Source: Helicobacter cynogastricus
GTDB lineage: Bacteria; Campylobacterota; Campylobacteria; Campylobacterales; Helicobacteraceae
Direction of reading: 5' to 3'
DNA: 64,000 nt
Assembly: GCF_900197855.1 (NCBI RefSeq)
Contig: NZ_FZMQ01000005.1
Location: forward strand, 212,175-276,174
The translations under genes and the position numbers were made by a program. Shown here one piece after another: positions 16,967-26,229 of the stretch (positions within the stretch are counted from its first letter, which is position 1; each line of letters opens with the position of its first letter). Below the pieces are notes generated by a model. The model was not told the DNA's origin, made no database searches, and was given only the letters and a program-made list of their open reading frames with translations.

Positions 16967-17458
16967 ATGCAAGATTGTGTGCTAGAGATGGACATTCATG
17001 CCATCGCTCAGATTCTCCCCCATCGTTACCCCTTTTTGTTGGTGGATCGCGTGGTGAGCTTGCAAACCTACAAACAGGTGCACGCTTACAAGAACATCAC
17101 CTTCAATGAAGAGGTGTTTATGGGGCATTTCCCTAGCAAGCCCATTTATCCCGGTGTGCTCATTGTAGAGGGCATGGCGCAGGCAGGTGGCCTCTTGGCT
17201 TTTGTGAGCCTTTTTGGCGTAGACCCAGAGGTGGCGCGCACCAAGCTGGTCTATTTTATGACCATCGATCGGGTGAAATTTAGAAATCCCGTAACCCCGG
17301 GGGATCAGCTCCACTACCACTTAGAAGTGCTCAAGCATAAGGGTATGATTTGGCAGGTGGGCGGTACGGCTAGGGTGAATGACAAAATCATGGCAGAAGC
17401 AGAGCTAAAGGCCATGATTGTAGACAAAGAGAGTGGTAAGAGAGGGGAAGGAGAGTAG
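16967..17458 (+). CDS. fabZ: 3-hydroxyacyl-[ACP] dehydratase FabZ
   Basis: FabZ dehydrates beta-hydroxyacyl-ACP in type II fatty acid synthesis. The 163-residue protein has LPHRYPFLLVDRV, the catalytic His in GHFPSKPIYPGV and the Glu in EGMAQAGG of a hot-dog fold dimer. The KGMIWQVGGTARV segment matches H. pylori FabZ closely. It begins a run with lpxA and clpX (2-bp gap, then 4-bp overlap), tying membrane lipid and lipid A supply together as in H. pylori HP1376-HP1372. Confidence 0.96.
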   Translation: MQDCVLEMDIHAIAQILPHRYPFLLVDRVVSLQTYKQVHAYKNITFNEEVFMGHFPSKPIYPGVLIVEGMAQAGGLLAFVSLFGVDPEVARTKLVYFMTIDRVKFRNPVTPGDQLHYHLEVLKHKGMIWQVGGTARVNDKIMAEAELKAMIVDKESGKRGEGE

Positions 17459-17460
17459 CC

Positions 17461-18261
17461 ATGATTGCAAATACGGCCATCATTGATCCCAAAGCTCGTA
17501 TCGCCCCAAGTGTGCGTATTGGGCATTTTTGTGTGATCGGGCCAAATGTAATCTTGGAAGAAGGCGTGGAACTTTATAATGGTGTTACAATTTTGGGCCA
17601 CACGACTATTAAGAAGAACACCACCATTTTTCCCTGCGCCACTTTGGGCACCATTCCCCAGGATCTCAAATACCATGGGGAATCTAACCAACTCATCATC
17701 GGGGAGCGCAACCTCATTCGGGAATACTGCATGATCAACCCGGGCACGGAGGGCGGGGGTGGGGTTACGCGTATTGGCGATGATAATTTGCTTATGGCCT
17801 ATGTGCATGTCGCTCATGATTGTCAGATTGGCAATCATTGTATTTTGGCTAATAGTGTAACTTTAGCTGGACATATTGAAGTGGGGGATTTTGTCAATAT
17901 TGGCGGGGTTACCGCCATTCACCAATTTGTGCGCATCGCTAAGGGGTGCATGGTGGCTGGAGCAAGTGCTTTAGGTAAGGATGTGCCCCCCTATTGCATT
18001 GTAGAGGGGAATCGTGCTTTTATCAAGGGGATCAATCGCCATCGCATGCGCAAACTCTTACAAGGGGGCGAAATTGATTTTATCAGCACGCTTTACAAAC
18101 AGCTTTTTGATTGTAAAGACTCTTCGATCCGCGATAACGCCACCAAGTTACTTGAGACATACGCCAACAATCCCCATGCTCAAGAAATCTGTGGTTTCAT
18201 TTTAGAAAGCGAGCGGGGTGTGGCATTTAAAGCCGCACACCTGATTCAGGAGGATGCATGA
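17461..18261 (+). CDS. lpxA: UDP-N-acetylglucosamine acyltransferase
   Basis: LpxA adds the first 3-hydroxyacyl chain to UDP-GlcNAc for lipid A. The 266-residue protein has an N-terminal left-handed beta helix of hexapeptide repeats ([19 protein letters not shown] and following), the [19 protein letters not shown] segment carrying the catalytic His, and a C-terminal helical domain beginning NRHRMRKLL. Length and motifs are typical. Coupled to clpX by a 4-bp overlap. Confidence 0.96.
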   Translation: MIANTAIIDPKARIAPSVRIGHFCVIGPNVILEEGVELYNGVTILGHTTIKKNTTIFPCATLGTIPQDLKYHGESNQLIIGERNLIREYCMINPGTEGGGGVTRIGDDNLLMAYVHVAHDCQIGNHCILANSVTLAGHIEVGDFVNIGGVTAIHQFVRIAKGCMVAGASALGKDVPPYCIVEGNRAFIKGINRHRMRKLLQGGEIDFISTLYKQLFDCKDSSIRDNATKLLETYANNPHAQEICGFILESERGVAFKAAHLIQEDA

Positions 18262-19598
18262 ATACCCGTTATTGTAGTTTTTGCAATAAGCCTGAGAGCA
18301 CTTTAAGTTACCAGCGTCGCCTCATTTTTTCTTCGCGCAAGTCAGGTAAAGATACTCATATTTGCGAGTATTGCATTGAGTACCTTTACAAAGAGCTTCA
18401 TGCAGACCTGCACCCTAATGCTTTAGATTTCCAACGCCTAGAACGCATTGAAAACTCTCTGCCTCAGGCTAGCAAATCTTCGGATACTCTTGTTCCTTCG
18501 CCCAATGTGCTTAAAGAAATTCTTGATAATTATGTCGTGGGTCAAGAGGAGGCAAAAAGGGTTTTTAGCGTGGCTGTCTATAACCACTATAAAAGACTCA
18601 ATCATCAGGAGAAGCAAAAGCAACGCCCAAGAATAACAAGCTCTGAAAGCCAATCACTTGAAGATGTAGAGATTTCCAAATCAAATATTTTATTGGTTGG
18701 TCCTACAGGAAGTGGAAAAACCCTCATGGCGCAAACTCTGGCGCGCTTTTTAAATATCCCCATTGCTATTAGCGATGCGACCAGTCTTACAGAGGCGGGC
18801 TATGTGGGTGAAGATGTAGAAAATATCCTCACGCGTCTTTTACAGGCCAGCGATGGAGATGTAGAGCGCGCTCAAAGAGGCATTGTCTTTATTGATGAGA
18901 TCGATAAAATCGCGCGCCTTTCAGAAAACCGCTCTATCACGCGCGATGTCTCTGGAGAGGGTGTACAGCAGGCTCTGCTGAAGATCATTGAGGGCAGTGT
19001 GGTGAATGTCAGCCCTAAAGGCGGGCGCAAACATCCCAATGAAAACTTTGTGCAGATTGACACGACCAATATTTTATTCATCTGCGGAGGGGCGTTTGAT
19101 GGGATTGTGGACATCATCAAGAGACGCATTAATAGCAATGTGTTAGGTTTTGGTAATGAGAAAAAGACCAAAGAACAATTAGAAGACATTTTGCACTTGG
19201 TAGGTCCTGAGGATCTGATTAACTATGGGTTGATTCCGGAGCTTATCGGCCGTTTGCCCGTGATCTCGACCCTCAAACCCATCTCTAAGGAAGCGATGGT
19301 AGATATTTTGCTCAAACCTAAGAACGCCCTTATCAAACAATACCAGCAACTTTTCAAGATGGATGATGTGGATTTGGTATTTGAACCAGAAGCCATCGAA
19401 GAGATCGCCAATCAAGCTATTAAGCGCAAAGTAGGGGCACGGGGCTTACGATCCATTATTGAGAGTTTTAGCTTAGATGTGATGTTTGATCTGCCTAGCT
19501 TAAAAGATTACCAAGTGGTCATCACCAAAGGTTGTGTTCTGCAGACCGAAAAACCTCTTTACATCAAAAAAAATAAAACCCTCCCCATGCCATCTTAA
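18258..19598 (+). CDS. clpX: ATP-dependent Clp protease ATPase subunit ClpX
   Basis: ClpX unfolds substrates and feeds them to ClpP. The 446-residue protein has an N-terminal C4 zinc domain (CSFCNKPE and HICEYC), Walker [16 protein letters not shown], the GYVGEDVEN pore loop, Walker [12 protein letters not shown], sensor [11 protein letters not shown] and the [10 protein letters not shown]-type arginine sensor (here [10 protein letters not shown]). The IGF loop expected for ClpP docking reads LGFGNEK, as in other epsilonproteobacteria. Nothing unusual is seen. Confidence 0.96.
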   Translation: MNTRYCSFCNKPESTLSYQRRLIFSSRKSGKDTHICEYCIEYLYKELHADLHPNALDFQRLERIENSLPQASKSSDTLVPSPNVLKEILDNYVVGQEEAKRVFSVAVYNHYKRLNHQEKQKQRPRITSSESQSLEDVEISKSNILLVGPTGSGKTLMAQTLARFLNIPIAISDATSLTEAGYVGEDVENILTRLLQASDGDVERAQRGIVFIDEIDKIARLSENRSITRDVSGEGVQQALLKIIEGSVVNVSPKGGRKHPNENFVQIDTTNILFICGGAFDGIVDIIKRRINSNVLGFGNEKKTKEQLEDILHLVGPEDLINYGLIPELIGRLPVISTLKPISKEAMVDILLKPKNALIKQYQQLFKMDDVDLVFEPEAIEEIANQAIKRKVGARGLRSIIESFSLDVMFDLPSLKDYQVVITKGCVLQTEKPLYIKKNKTLPMPS

Positions 19599-19611
19599 GA
19601 GAAAGAAGTCT

Positions 19612-20649
19612 ATGATCCTCAATAAACTAATTGGTGTTTTTTCGCATGATGTCGCCATTGATTTGGGCACAGCCAATACTGTGGTTTCTGTCAAAGGGCA
19701 GGGCATTATTATCAATGAACCTTCCATTGTAGCCGTTAAACTTAACAAATACGATCGCATGGAAGAAATTTTAGCCGTGGGTAGCGAAGCTAAAGAGATG
19801 ATTGGCAAAACCCCCGCTGGGGTGCAAGCCATCCGCCCCATGAAAGATGGAGTGATCGCCGATTTTGAGATCACTGAGAAGATGATTCGCTACTTTATTG
19901 AAAAAGCCCACCAACGAAAAGCCTTGATTCGTCCGCGCATTATGGTTTGTGTGCCCTATGGCCTCACTAGCGTAGAGCGTAAGGCAGTTAAAGAAAGTGC
20001 TATGAGCGCGGGTGCGCGTGAAGTGTTCTTGATTGAAGAGCCTATGGCAGCAGCTATTGGAGCAGGCTTGCCCGTTAAAGACCCACAGGGGAGCTTGATT
20101 GTGGACATTGGAGGAGGCACAACTGAAATTGGGGTTATCAGCTTAGGGGGGCTGGTGGTGAGCAAGAGTATCCGTGTGGCAGGCAATAAACTCGATGCCA
20201 GTATTGTAGATTATGTGCGCAAAACCTATAACTTGCAAATTGGAGAGCGCACGGGTGAAGAGATTAAAATTGCCATCGGATCGGCTATTGAACTTAACCC
20301 GCCCTTAACAATGGAAGTGAGCGGACGCGATCAGGTCAGTGGAATTTTAAATACCATTACTCTTAGTAGCGAAGATGTACGCGAGGCGATCAAAGAGCAA
20401 ATTAGAGAAATCAGCAACGCGCTCAAAGCGGTTTTAGAGGAAGTCAAACCAGATTTAGCTGGGGATATTGTAGAAAATGGCGTGGTGCTCACGGGTGGAG
20501 GCGCGCTCATTAGGGGATTAGATAAATATTTGAGCAACATTGTTAAATTGCCCGTTTTTGTGGGCGAAGAGCCTCTTTTAGCTGTAGCGCGGGGCACGAG
20601 TCGTGCCATTGAGGATTTGGATCTCTTAAGTAGTTTGGGAGATTTGTAG
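19612..20649 (+). CDS. mreB: Rod shape-determining protein MreB
   Basis: MreB is the actin homologue that organises lateral wall synthesis. The start at 19612 (MILNKLIGVFSHDVAIDLG) is preferred over an in-frame extension to 19534 because the extension lies inside clpX and an AAGAGAAAGAAG ribosome site precedes 19612. The product has 345 residues. ATP-site motifs are DLGTANTVV (phosphate 1), DIGGGTTEIGVI (phosphate 2) and the LTGGGALIRGLD adenosine motif. It is followed by mreC after 6 bp. Confidence 0.96.
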   Translation: MILNKLIGVFSHDVAIDLGTANTVVSVKGQGIIINEPSIVAVKLNKYDRMEEILAVGSEAKEMIGKTPAGVQAIRPMKDGVIADFEITEKMIRYFIEKAHQRKALIRPRIMVCVPYGLTSVERKAVKESAMSAGAREVFLIEEPMAAAIGAGLPVKDPQGSLIVDIGGGTTEIGVISLGGLVVSKSIRVAGNKLDASIVDYVRKTYNLQIGERTGEEIKIAIGSAIELNPPLTMEVSGRDQVSGILNTITLSSEDVREAIKEQIREISNALKAVLEEVKPDLAGDIVENGVVLTGGGALIRGLDKYLSNIVKLPVFVGEEPLLAVARGTSRAIEDLDLLSSLGDL

Positions 20650-20655
20650 ACATCC

Positions 20656-21537
20656 GTGCTCCACAAGCGCACCATACTTATTTTGGTCCTTATTGCTTGT
20701 GTATTTTGGGTACTTAATATTCGAGGGTCTAGTAGCTTTTTAAGCGACAAAATTAAAATAGGGTTTTCGCAATTGCGTGAGGCGATTGCCAACGCCTACC
20801 AAAGACATTTTGATCAGGCCGCTACCATTGCCAAATACCAAGCTCAATTAGAAGCTTATCGGCGTTTACAATTTTCCTATGCCGATCTCAATGTGCGTAA
20901 TCAAGCGCTCGCCCTAGAAGTCCATGATCTCTCCCATTTAGAGCATATTTCGCCCTCTACAAACGCTCCAGATGCGATGCAAACTTTAGCCACTCTTGCC
21001 CCGCCCACTTGTGCGTCTGAAAAAGACAATATGTCTTTGTACCAAAAGCCCCATTTTCTTCTCACCCGTGTTTATGGTTTTGCGCAGCTCAATAACCCCT
21101 ATGAGATATTCCTAGATGTGCAAGGCACTTACCCGCGCGATCAAATTTTTGGCATGGTGGCTTTTGGACGCGCCATAGGGATTGCCATTCGGAGAAATGG
21201 GCGTTTTATAGGGCTTTTACATGGGGATGCGCAGGCAAGCTATAGTGTGGCGATCAAGAGTGGAGAGAAGGTTTACTACGGCTTTATTACCAATCAAAAT
21301 TTTAAAACCTATGTAGATTTCTTGCCTGCTTATGCACCCATTAAAGCGGGAGACATAGTGGTTACAAGTGGGCTTGATGGTATCTTTAGTGCGGGGATTT
21401 TTGTAGGCAAGGTGGCGCAAGTTACCAACCATTACACCTACAAAAAAGCCCTCTTGCAACTTGAACACCTAGATCGCATGCTTTTTTATACCACTCTTGT
21501 AGTTTTACCGCCCCCGCCTTCCAGCCCACAAATTTAA
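20656..21537 (+). CDS. mreC: Cell shape-determining protein MreC
   Basis: MreC is a single-pass inner membrane protein that links MreB to periplasmic wall enzymes. The GTG start gives a transmembrane helix (residues 5-20, TILILVLIACVFWVLNI), a coiled coil around 45-90 (AKYQAQLEAYRRLQFSYADL) and a periplasmic beta domain with GDIVVTSGLDGIFSAGIFVG near the end. The length of 293 is close to H. pylori MreC (HP1372). It ends this rightward run; no mreD is present. Confidence 0.92.
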   Translation: MLHKRTILILVLIACVFWVLNIRGSSSFLSDKIKIGFSQLREAIANAYQRHFDQAATIAKYQAQLEAYRRLQFSYADLNVRNQALALEVHDLSHLEHISPSTNAPDAMQTLATLAPPTCASEKDNMSLYQKPHFLLTRVYGFAQLNNPYEIFLDVQGTYPRDQIFGMVAFGRAIGIAIRRNGRFIGLLHGDAQASYSVAIKSGEKVYYGFITNQNFKTYVDFLPAYAPIKAGDIVVTSGLDGIFSAGIFVGKVAQVTNHYTYKKALLQLEHLDRMLFYTTLVVLPPPPSSPQI

Positions 21538-21625
21538 AATTATCATGAAAGCGGCTTAGTCTATGACATATTTGGGTCGTTCGAGAATCTTTGATTCTAG
21601 CTCTATTAACCAATTCTTCAACAAA

Positions 21626-21652
21626 TAATACTAATAATTCAAACATAGTATT
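21626..21652 (+). promoter_or_regulatory. Dyad resembling a NikR operator upstream of the ABC importer
   Basis: AATACTA (21627-21633) and TAGTATT (21646-21652) are a perfect 7-bp inverted repeat with a 12-base spacer, 12 bp before the ATG of the binding-protein gene. Read as TAATA-N15-TAGTA (21626-21650), it differs by one base from the Helicobacter NikR consensus TRWYA-N15-TRWYA as I remember it. A dyad here would overlap the promoter or the start of the leader. Regulation by nickel is inferred, not shown. Confidence 0.45.
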
Positions 21653-21664
21653 CAAAGGAACTCT

Positions 21665-23200
21665 ATGCTCAAACAGCTTTTCCTAGTTGGCTTATTTGTT
21701 GCACAGGTTTTCGCTGCCACGCCTAAAGATACTATTGTGATCGGCATTGAAAATGAAACGACCCGTATCAACCCTCTTTTTGATGAAGACCATGACAGCG
21801 CGCTAGATTTTGTCTTTAGCGGACTCACGCGTTTCAGTGCGGATATGAAAATTGAGCCGGATTTGGCTAAAAGTTGGGAGGTCAGCCCAGATGGCTTAAC
21901 TTGGACTTTTCATTTAAGAAAAGATGTTCTCTGGCATGATGGGCAAAAATTTAGCGCGCAAGATGTGAAATTCACCATTGAGCAGGCTTTAAACACCAAG
22001 CTCAACGCCCCCGCGCGCGCAAGTTTTGAAGAGATTAAGAGCGTAGACATCTTAGACCCCTACACACTAAAGATTACCCTTAAAACCCCCTTTCCTCCGC
22101 TTTTAGACGCGCTCAGCATTGGCATGTTGCCCAAACACCTTTTAGAGGGGAAAGACTTAAACACAGACTCTTATAACCAACACCCCATTGGCACAGGTCC
22201 TTTTAAATTTTTCAAGTGGCAAAAGGGAAGCTATATTAGCTTTGTGGCTAATGAGCATTTTTATAGGGGTAAACCCAAAACCAAAAAGATGATTTTAAAA
22301 ATCGTGCCCGATTACAATGTGCGCACTTATGAGATTAAAAATGGCGCGCTGGATGTCGCTTTGGTTGAGCCCAATCTGCTTAAGGGCTTAGAACATGATC
22401 CCCACATTAAAATTATGGACATGAAGAGTGCGGATTACCGGGCTTTGATGTTTAATTTTCATAACGACCTCTTGAAATCTTTGGCAATCAGACAAGCCAT
22501 TAATTACGCCATCGATCGCCACCTCATCGCTCAAAAGATTTTGCACGGCTATGGTTTTGTAGCCAATAACCCTATTCAGGTCAGTTGGGCTAATGATAAA
22601 AACGCCAAAGCCTACCCCTATGACCCCAAGAAAGCCCAAGAGATTTTAACCAAAGATGGGTGGAAGTTGCAGGGTAAACTCTTGTATAAGAATGGTAAGC
22701 CTTTAGAGTTTGATATTTACGCTTTTAATAGCGACCCGCTCCGAGTTGCCCTAGCTAAAATATTGCAAAGCGAGCTAGCTAAAATTGGCATTAAAGCCAA
22801 TGCCATCATCAAAAATCATGGCGCATTTGAAATTGATAAAGTAGATAGCTTCATCATCGGCTGGGGTAGCCCTTTGGATCCGGATGTGCAAACTTACCGA
22901 GTGTTTAGCTCTAAAATGGATGCGAGCACTAATGAAAATGGCTGGAATTACAACCACTACCATGATAAAGCTGTAGACGAAGCCTTGCTAAAGGCGCGCA
23001 CCACCGATCAAAACTCTAAGCGCAAGTTTTGGTATGCTAAATTCATTCAGGCTTTGCACAATAATCCCCCCTTTGCCTTCCTTGTTTATTTGCGCTATCC
23101 GCTAGCTTATCGGAGCAATGTCCATGGCCTAAAATCTACAATCTTGGGTCATCACGGCGCGCGCTTTACTTATGATGTCGCCACATGGAGCAAAGATTAG
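21665..23200 (+). CDS. ABC importer substrate-binding protein, NikZ/DppA-like
   Basis: This is a 511-residue periplasmic binding protein of the peptide/nickel (SBP_5) family. A signal peptide (1-17, ending VFAAT) is followed by INPLFDEDHDSALDFVFSGL, SWEVSPDGLTWTFHLRKDV, HPIGTGPFKFFKW and a C-terminal LGHHGARFTYDV. This layout, including the late GHHG loop, resembles my memory of Campylobacter jejuni NikZ, which binds nickel-histidine complexes, more than H. pylori DppA. A peptide or nickelophore remains possible. It begins a five-gene operon with two permeases and two ATPases and has a NikR-like dyad in front. There is no lipobox, so the protein is probably free in the periplasm. Confidence 0.75.
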   Translation: MLKQLFLVGLFVAQVFAATPKDTIVIGIENETTRINPLFDEDHDSALDFVFSGLTRFSADMKIEPDLAKSWEVSPDGLTWTFHLRKDVLWHDGQKFSAQDVKFTIEQALNTKLNAPARASFEEIKSVDILDPYTLKITLKTPFPPLLDALSIGMLPKHLLEGKDLNTDSYNQHPIGTGPFKFFKWQKGSYISFVANEHFYRGKPKTKKMILKIVPDYNVRTYEIKNGALDVALVEPNLLKGLEHDPHIKIMDMKSADYRALMFNFHNDLLKSLAIRQAINYAIDRHLIAQKILHGYGFVANNPIQVSWANDKNAKAYPYDPKKAQEILTKDGWKLQGKLLYKNGKPLEFDIYAFNSDPLRVALAKILQSELAKIGIKANAIIKNHGAFEIDKVDSFIIGWGSPLDPDVQTYRVFSSKMDASTNENGWNYNHYHDKAVDEALLKARTTDQNSKRKFWYAKFIQALHNNPPFAFLVYLRYPLAYRSNVHGLKSTILGHHGARFTYDVATWSKD

Positions 23201-24149
23201 TTTCTTTATTCTTAAAAGGGTGGCTGGGGTATTTTTACTCCTAGGGGTTTTTAGTTTTGTGATCTTTGTAATGCTAGATTTTTCTAGTGGGAGCGTGGTT
23301 TCTGGAGTCTATGGAGATAGCATTCAGGCAGCTAATCCTCTCATCAAAGAGCGTATGCTAGCTAATCTAGGCTTGGATCGCCCTCTCTTAGTGCGCTATG
23401 TAGAATGGTTATGGCGGGCTGTGCATGGGGATTTGGGCGTGAGCTTGGCTAGTGGGGAGAGGGTTGCTGATATTCTCAAAGATCGCCTGCCCTACACTCT
23501 TATTTTAGGGCTGACAAGTTTTATATTGAGCTTTATTTTAGCGATTTTATTAGGGAGCTTGAGCGCGTTTTTTAAAGATTCTCTGTGGGACAAAGCGATC
23601 ATGTTTGCCACTTTGGGTTTTTTTAGCATCCCTAGTTTTTGGCTAGGCTTGATGGCTATTATGATCTTTAGCGTGTTGTTGGGCTTTTTTCCTAGCTCAG
23701 GGGTCTATGAGTTAGGAGCAGAGCCAAGTTTGGGCGATTTAGTGCATCATATGGTGCTCCCTGTAGCCGTGCTCACTCTCTCGCACCTAGCCATTTACAC
23801 CCGTTTAGTGCGCTCAGTGGTGCTAGACACCCTCAAAGAGCCCTTTATTACCAGCTATCGCTCATGGGGGGTGAGTGAGGGCAATATCATTCAATTAGTC
23901 TTGCGCTACTCTCTACTGCCCATTGTGAGCTATTTTGGGAGCAATGTGGCTGGGATTTTGGGGGGCACTTATGTAGTAGAGAGCGTGTTTTCTATCGGTG
24001 GGCTGGGCAGCACCACTATTAGTGCCCTATTGAGCAAAGATTACCCCCTAGCTCTAAGTATCATTTTGCTAAGCACTTTTGTAGTTGTGATTTTTAATCT
24101 CTTTGTGGAAGTGGTGGCAAAAATCTTAAATCCAAGATGGCGCGCTTGA
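23172..24149 (+). CDS. ABC importer permease 1 (OppB/NikB class)
   Basis: This 325-residue inner membrane permease has six predicted helices. An N-terminal helix is followed by the large periplasmic segment with ERMLANLGLDRPLLVRYVEWL. The EAA-type loop near residue 230 reads YRSWGVSEGNIIQLVLR, and GTYVVESVFSIGGLG is conserved in OppB/DppB/NikB. The ATG overlaps the end of the binding-protein gene by 29 bp, so the true start may be slightly further downstream. It pairs with the next gene to form the membrane channel. Confidence 0.82.
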   Translation: MMSPHGAKISFFILKRVAGVFLLLGVFSFVIFVMLDFSSGSVVSGVYGDSIQAANPLIKERMLANLGLDRPLLVRYVEWLWRAVHGDLGVSLASGERVADILKDRLPYTLILGLTSFILSFILAILLGSLSAFFKDSLWDKAIMFATLGFFSIPSFWLGLMAIMIFSVLLGFFPSSGVYELGAEPSLGDLVHHMVLPVAVLTLSHLAIYTRLVRSVVLDTLKEPFITSYRSWGVSEGNIIQLVLRYSLLPIVSYFGSNVAGILGGTYVVESVFSIGGLGSTTISALLSKDYPLALSIILLSTFVVVIFNLFVEVVAKILNPRWRA

Positions 24150-24928
24150 AAAAGATCATTCTCTATGCTCTTTTGGTGCTTGCTGTGTTTATCTTATTGC
24201 CCCTTTGTGCCCCCTTTGATCCTGCGCAGGTCAATTTAGACATGCTCAAACTACCCCCAAACACTACTCACCTCTTGGGCACAGATTTTTTAGGTAGGGA
24301 CGAGTTTTCCAGACTTTTATTTGGTCTGAGAAATTCAATTTTAATCGGGCTTTTAAGCGGACTACTCGCGTTATTGATCGCCTTTATATTTGTGTTCACT
24401 ACTCTCAATGCCCCCAAATGGGCGCGGGGGGTTTTATTGCGCTGTTTAGATGGCTTTTTGTCCCTACCAAATTTATTACTCATCTTGCTTTTCAGTGCCT
24501 TTAGCGCGCATGGCTTTAGCATTCTAGCTTTAAGCGGGCTTTTGGCGTTGTTTTTGTGGGGCAATATGGCAAAAGTGCTCTATGATATCTTTGCCAATAT
24601 CAGCACCTGCGAGTTTGTGCTAAATGAAAGGGGACTAGGGGCGGGGCGTTTTGCGCTCATGTTTTCTGAAATGTTGCCCGTGGCTAAGGCTAGCGTGTTT
24701 GTGCTCTTTGTGAATACATGCGCGCATGCGATTAGCGCAGAAGCACTTTTGAGTTTTTTTGGCTTAGGGCTTAGGGTGGGGGAGGCGAGTTTGGGCAATA
24801 TGCTAAATGAAGCCTCTGCAGCAATTTTTACGGGGGTGTGGTGGCTGGTGTTGGTTCCGGGTTTGGCGGTTTTTAGCGTGGTGTTTGTCTTGTCTTGGGC
24901 AGGCGATTGGGTGAGTGAGCATGATTAA
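24137..24928 (+). CDS. ABC importer permease 2 (OppC/NikC class)
   Basis: This 263-residue permease has an N-terminal helix, NTTHLLGTDFLGRDEFSRLLFG (GTD.LGRD is the DppC/NikC signature) and LRNSILIGLLSG. Several helices follow and the C-terminal part has ISAEALLSFFGLGL and ASLGNMLNEA. The EAA loop NERGLGAGRFALMFSEMLP is recognisable though shortened. The gene overlaps both neighbours. It is shorter than E. coli NikC by about 15 residues, within family variation. Confidence 0.82.
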   Translation: MARLKKIILYALLVLAVFILLPLCAPFDPAQVNLDMLKLPPNTTHLLGTDFLGRDEFSRLLFGLRNSILIGLLSGLLALLIAFIFVFTTLNAPKWARGVLLRCLDGFLSLPNLLLILLFSAFSAHGFSILALSGLLALFLWGNMAKVLYDIFANISTCEFVLNERGLGAGRFALMFSEMLPVAKASVFVLFVNTCAHAISAEALLSFFGLGLRVGEASLGNMLNEASAAIFTGVWWLVLVPGLAVFSVVFVLSWAGDWVSEHD

Positions 24929-25535
24929 AGTTGAACATTTACAAGTGAGCACCCCTAAAGGGGCTATTTTGCAAGGGGTGAGCTTTTGCACATCTGAGCA
25001 TTTAGCCATTTTGGGGAGTAGTGGAAGTGGTAAAAGCACGCTGTGTAAGGCAATTTGTGGCATTTTGCCCCCTCACTTCAAACTTAGCTACACAAAACTA
25101 GAAACAGATGCACGCGCGGGTTATGTGTTTCAGGATTGTATCAGTTGCTTTTTTCCCTATCTTAAAATTAAGGACACCTTTAAGATGGTGCTAAAAGATA
25201 AGCTAGAAAAGGCGTTTGGGATCTTTGAGCGTCTGAGTGTCCCTGCTAAAGTGTGGCAACTCTACCCCTATGAGCTTAGTCGTGGCATGGCTAGTCGTGT
25301 GCAAATTGCGCTCAATTTAGCCCTAGAGGTGCAAATCCTCTTGCTAGATGAGGTAACAAGCTCGCTAGATAGTGCCAATACAAATAGTGTTATAGAATTA
25401 CTGCTAGGATTAAATGCCCAAAGAGTGGTGATCACCCATGATGAAGAAGTGGCTTTCAAACTTTGCCAAGAGGTGTTGGTGCTAGAAAGTGGGCAGATGG
25501 CTTATTTTGGGTCTAAGAAAGAGTATTTTGGATGA
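24915..25535 (+). CDS. ABC importer ATPase 1 (OppD/NikD class)
   Basis: This 206-residue ATPase has Walker A GSSGSGKSTLCKAI (residues 33-46), a Q-loop VFQDCISCFFP, the signature as LSRGMASRVQIALNLAL (usually LSGGM; the first Gly is Arg) and Walker B ILLLDEVTSSLD, then VITHDE. It is shorter than typical OppD (about 320 residues), because the C-terminal oligopeptide-transporter extension with its iron-sulfur Cys is absent. This is as expected for nickel-type and minimal members. It overlaps the next ATPase by 4 bp. Confidence 0.82.
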   Translation: MSMIKVEHLQVSTPKGAILQGVSFCTSEHLAILGSSGSGKSTLCKAICGILPPHFKLSYTKLETDARAGYVFQDCISCFFPYLKIKDTFKMVLKDKLEKAFGIFERLSVPAKVWQLYPYELSRGMASRVQIALNLALEVQILLLDEVTSSLDSANTNSVIELLLGLNAQRVVITHDEEVAFKLCQEVLVLESGQMAYFGSKKEYFG

Positions 25536-26173
25536 GCTTGCAGGTAGTGGGGTTACAAAAGAGTTATGGGGAGGAGCGCATTCTGCAAGATATTTATTTG
25601 GAAATTCGCAAAGGGGAGGCTGTGGCGTTGATGGGGGCTAGTGGGAGTGGCAAGAGCACTTTAGTTAAATGTATCGCCCGCCTTGAGTCTTTTAATGGGG
25701 GGCAGATTTTATACCAAAATGAGGATGTTCTTACAATCCCGCACAAACGATTCAGACAAACAATTCAATATGTGTTTCAAGATCAATTCAACGCTCTAAA
25801 TCCAGCTAAACGCGTGAGTGCGCTCTTAAGCAGTGTGTGCCAGCGTTTTAAAAGCCATGATCTTTTAGAAACGATTTTACAGCACGCTAGACTCAAACCC
25901 GCCCTTTTAAGCTCTTTTCCCAGAGAACTTAGTGGGGGAGAGAGGCAAAGATTAGGGATCGCGCGCGCCATGCTCACCCAAGCTCCTATTTTGCTCTTAG
26001 ATGAAGTTACCAGTGCCTTAGATAAACGCCTAAAATACGAAATCATGGATGTGCTCATGGATTATCAAAAAAGTTTCAACACCACTATCATCTGCATCAC
26101 CCATGATGGTCCTATTGCTCAAAAGTATTTCAAACGCCACTTGATCCTAAAAAAGGGGAGATTAGTGGAGTGA
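25532..26173 (+). CDS. ABC importer ATPase 2 (OppF/NikE class)
   Basis: This is a 213-residue ATPase with Walker A GASGSGKSTLVKCIARL (residues 35-51), Q-loop YVFQDQFNALNP (the QD..NALNP motif is typical of OppF/DppF/NikE), signature LSGGERQRLGIARAML, Walker B PILLLDEVTSALD and ITHDG. It completes the importer. It is short at the C-terminus, like its partner. A 56-bp gap follows to the convergent chemoreceptor pseudogene. Confidence 0.85.
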   Translation: MSLQVVGLQKSYGEERILQDIYLEIRKGEAVALMGASGSGKSTLVKCIARLESFNGGQILYQNEDVLTIPHKRFRQTIQYVFQDQFNALNPAKRVSALLSSVCQRFKSHDLLETILQHARLKPALLSSFPRELSGGERQRLGIARAMLTQAPILLLDEVTSALDKRLKYEIMDVLMDYQKSFNTTIICITHDGPIAQKYFKRHLILKKGRLVE

Positions 26174-26229
26174 GCCTAATAACCTTTTAAACTCTCTTAT
26201 AGTCAATATCCTACGAAAGATTGGCATGC

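Noticed and set aside
17314-17838. Leftward ORF of 174 codons over fabZ/lpxA
   Set aside because: Both fabZ and lpxA are certain on the other strand, and this frame has no family match or ribosome site.
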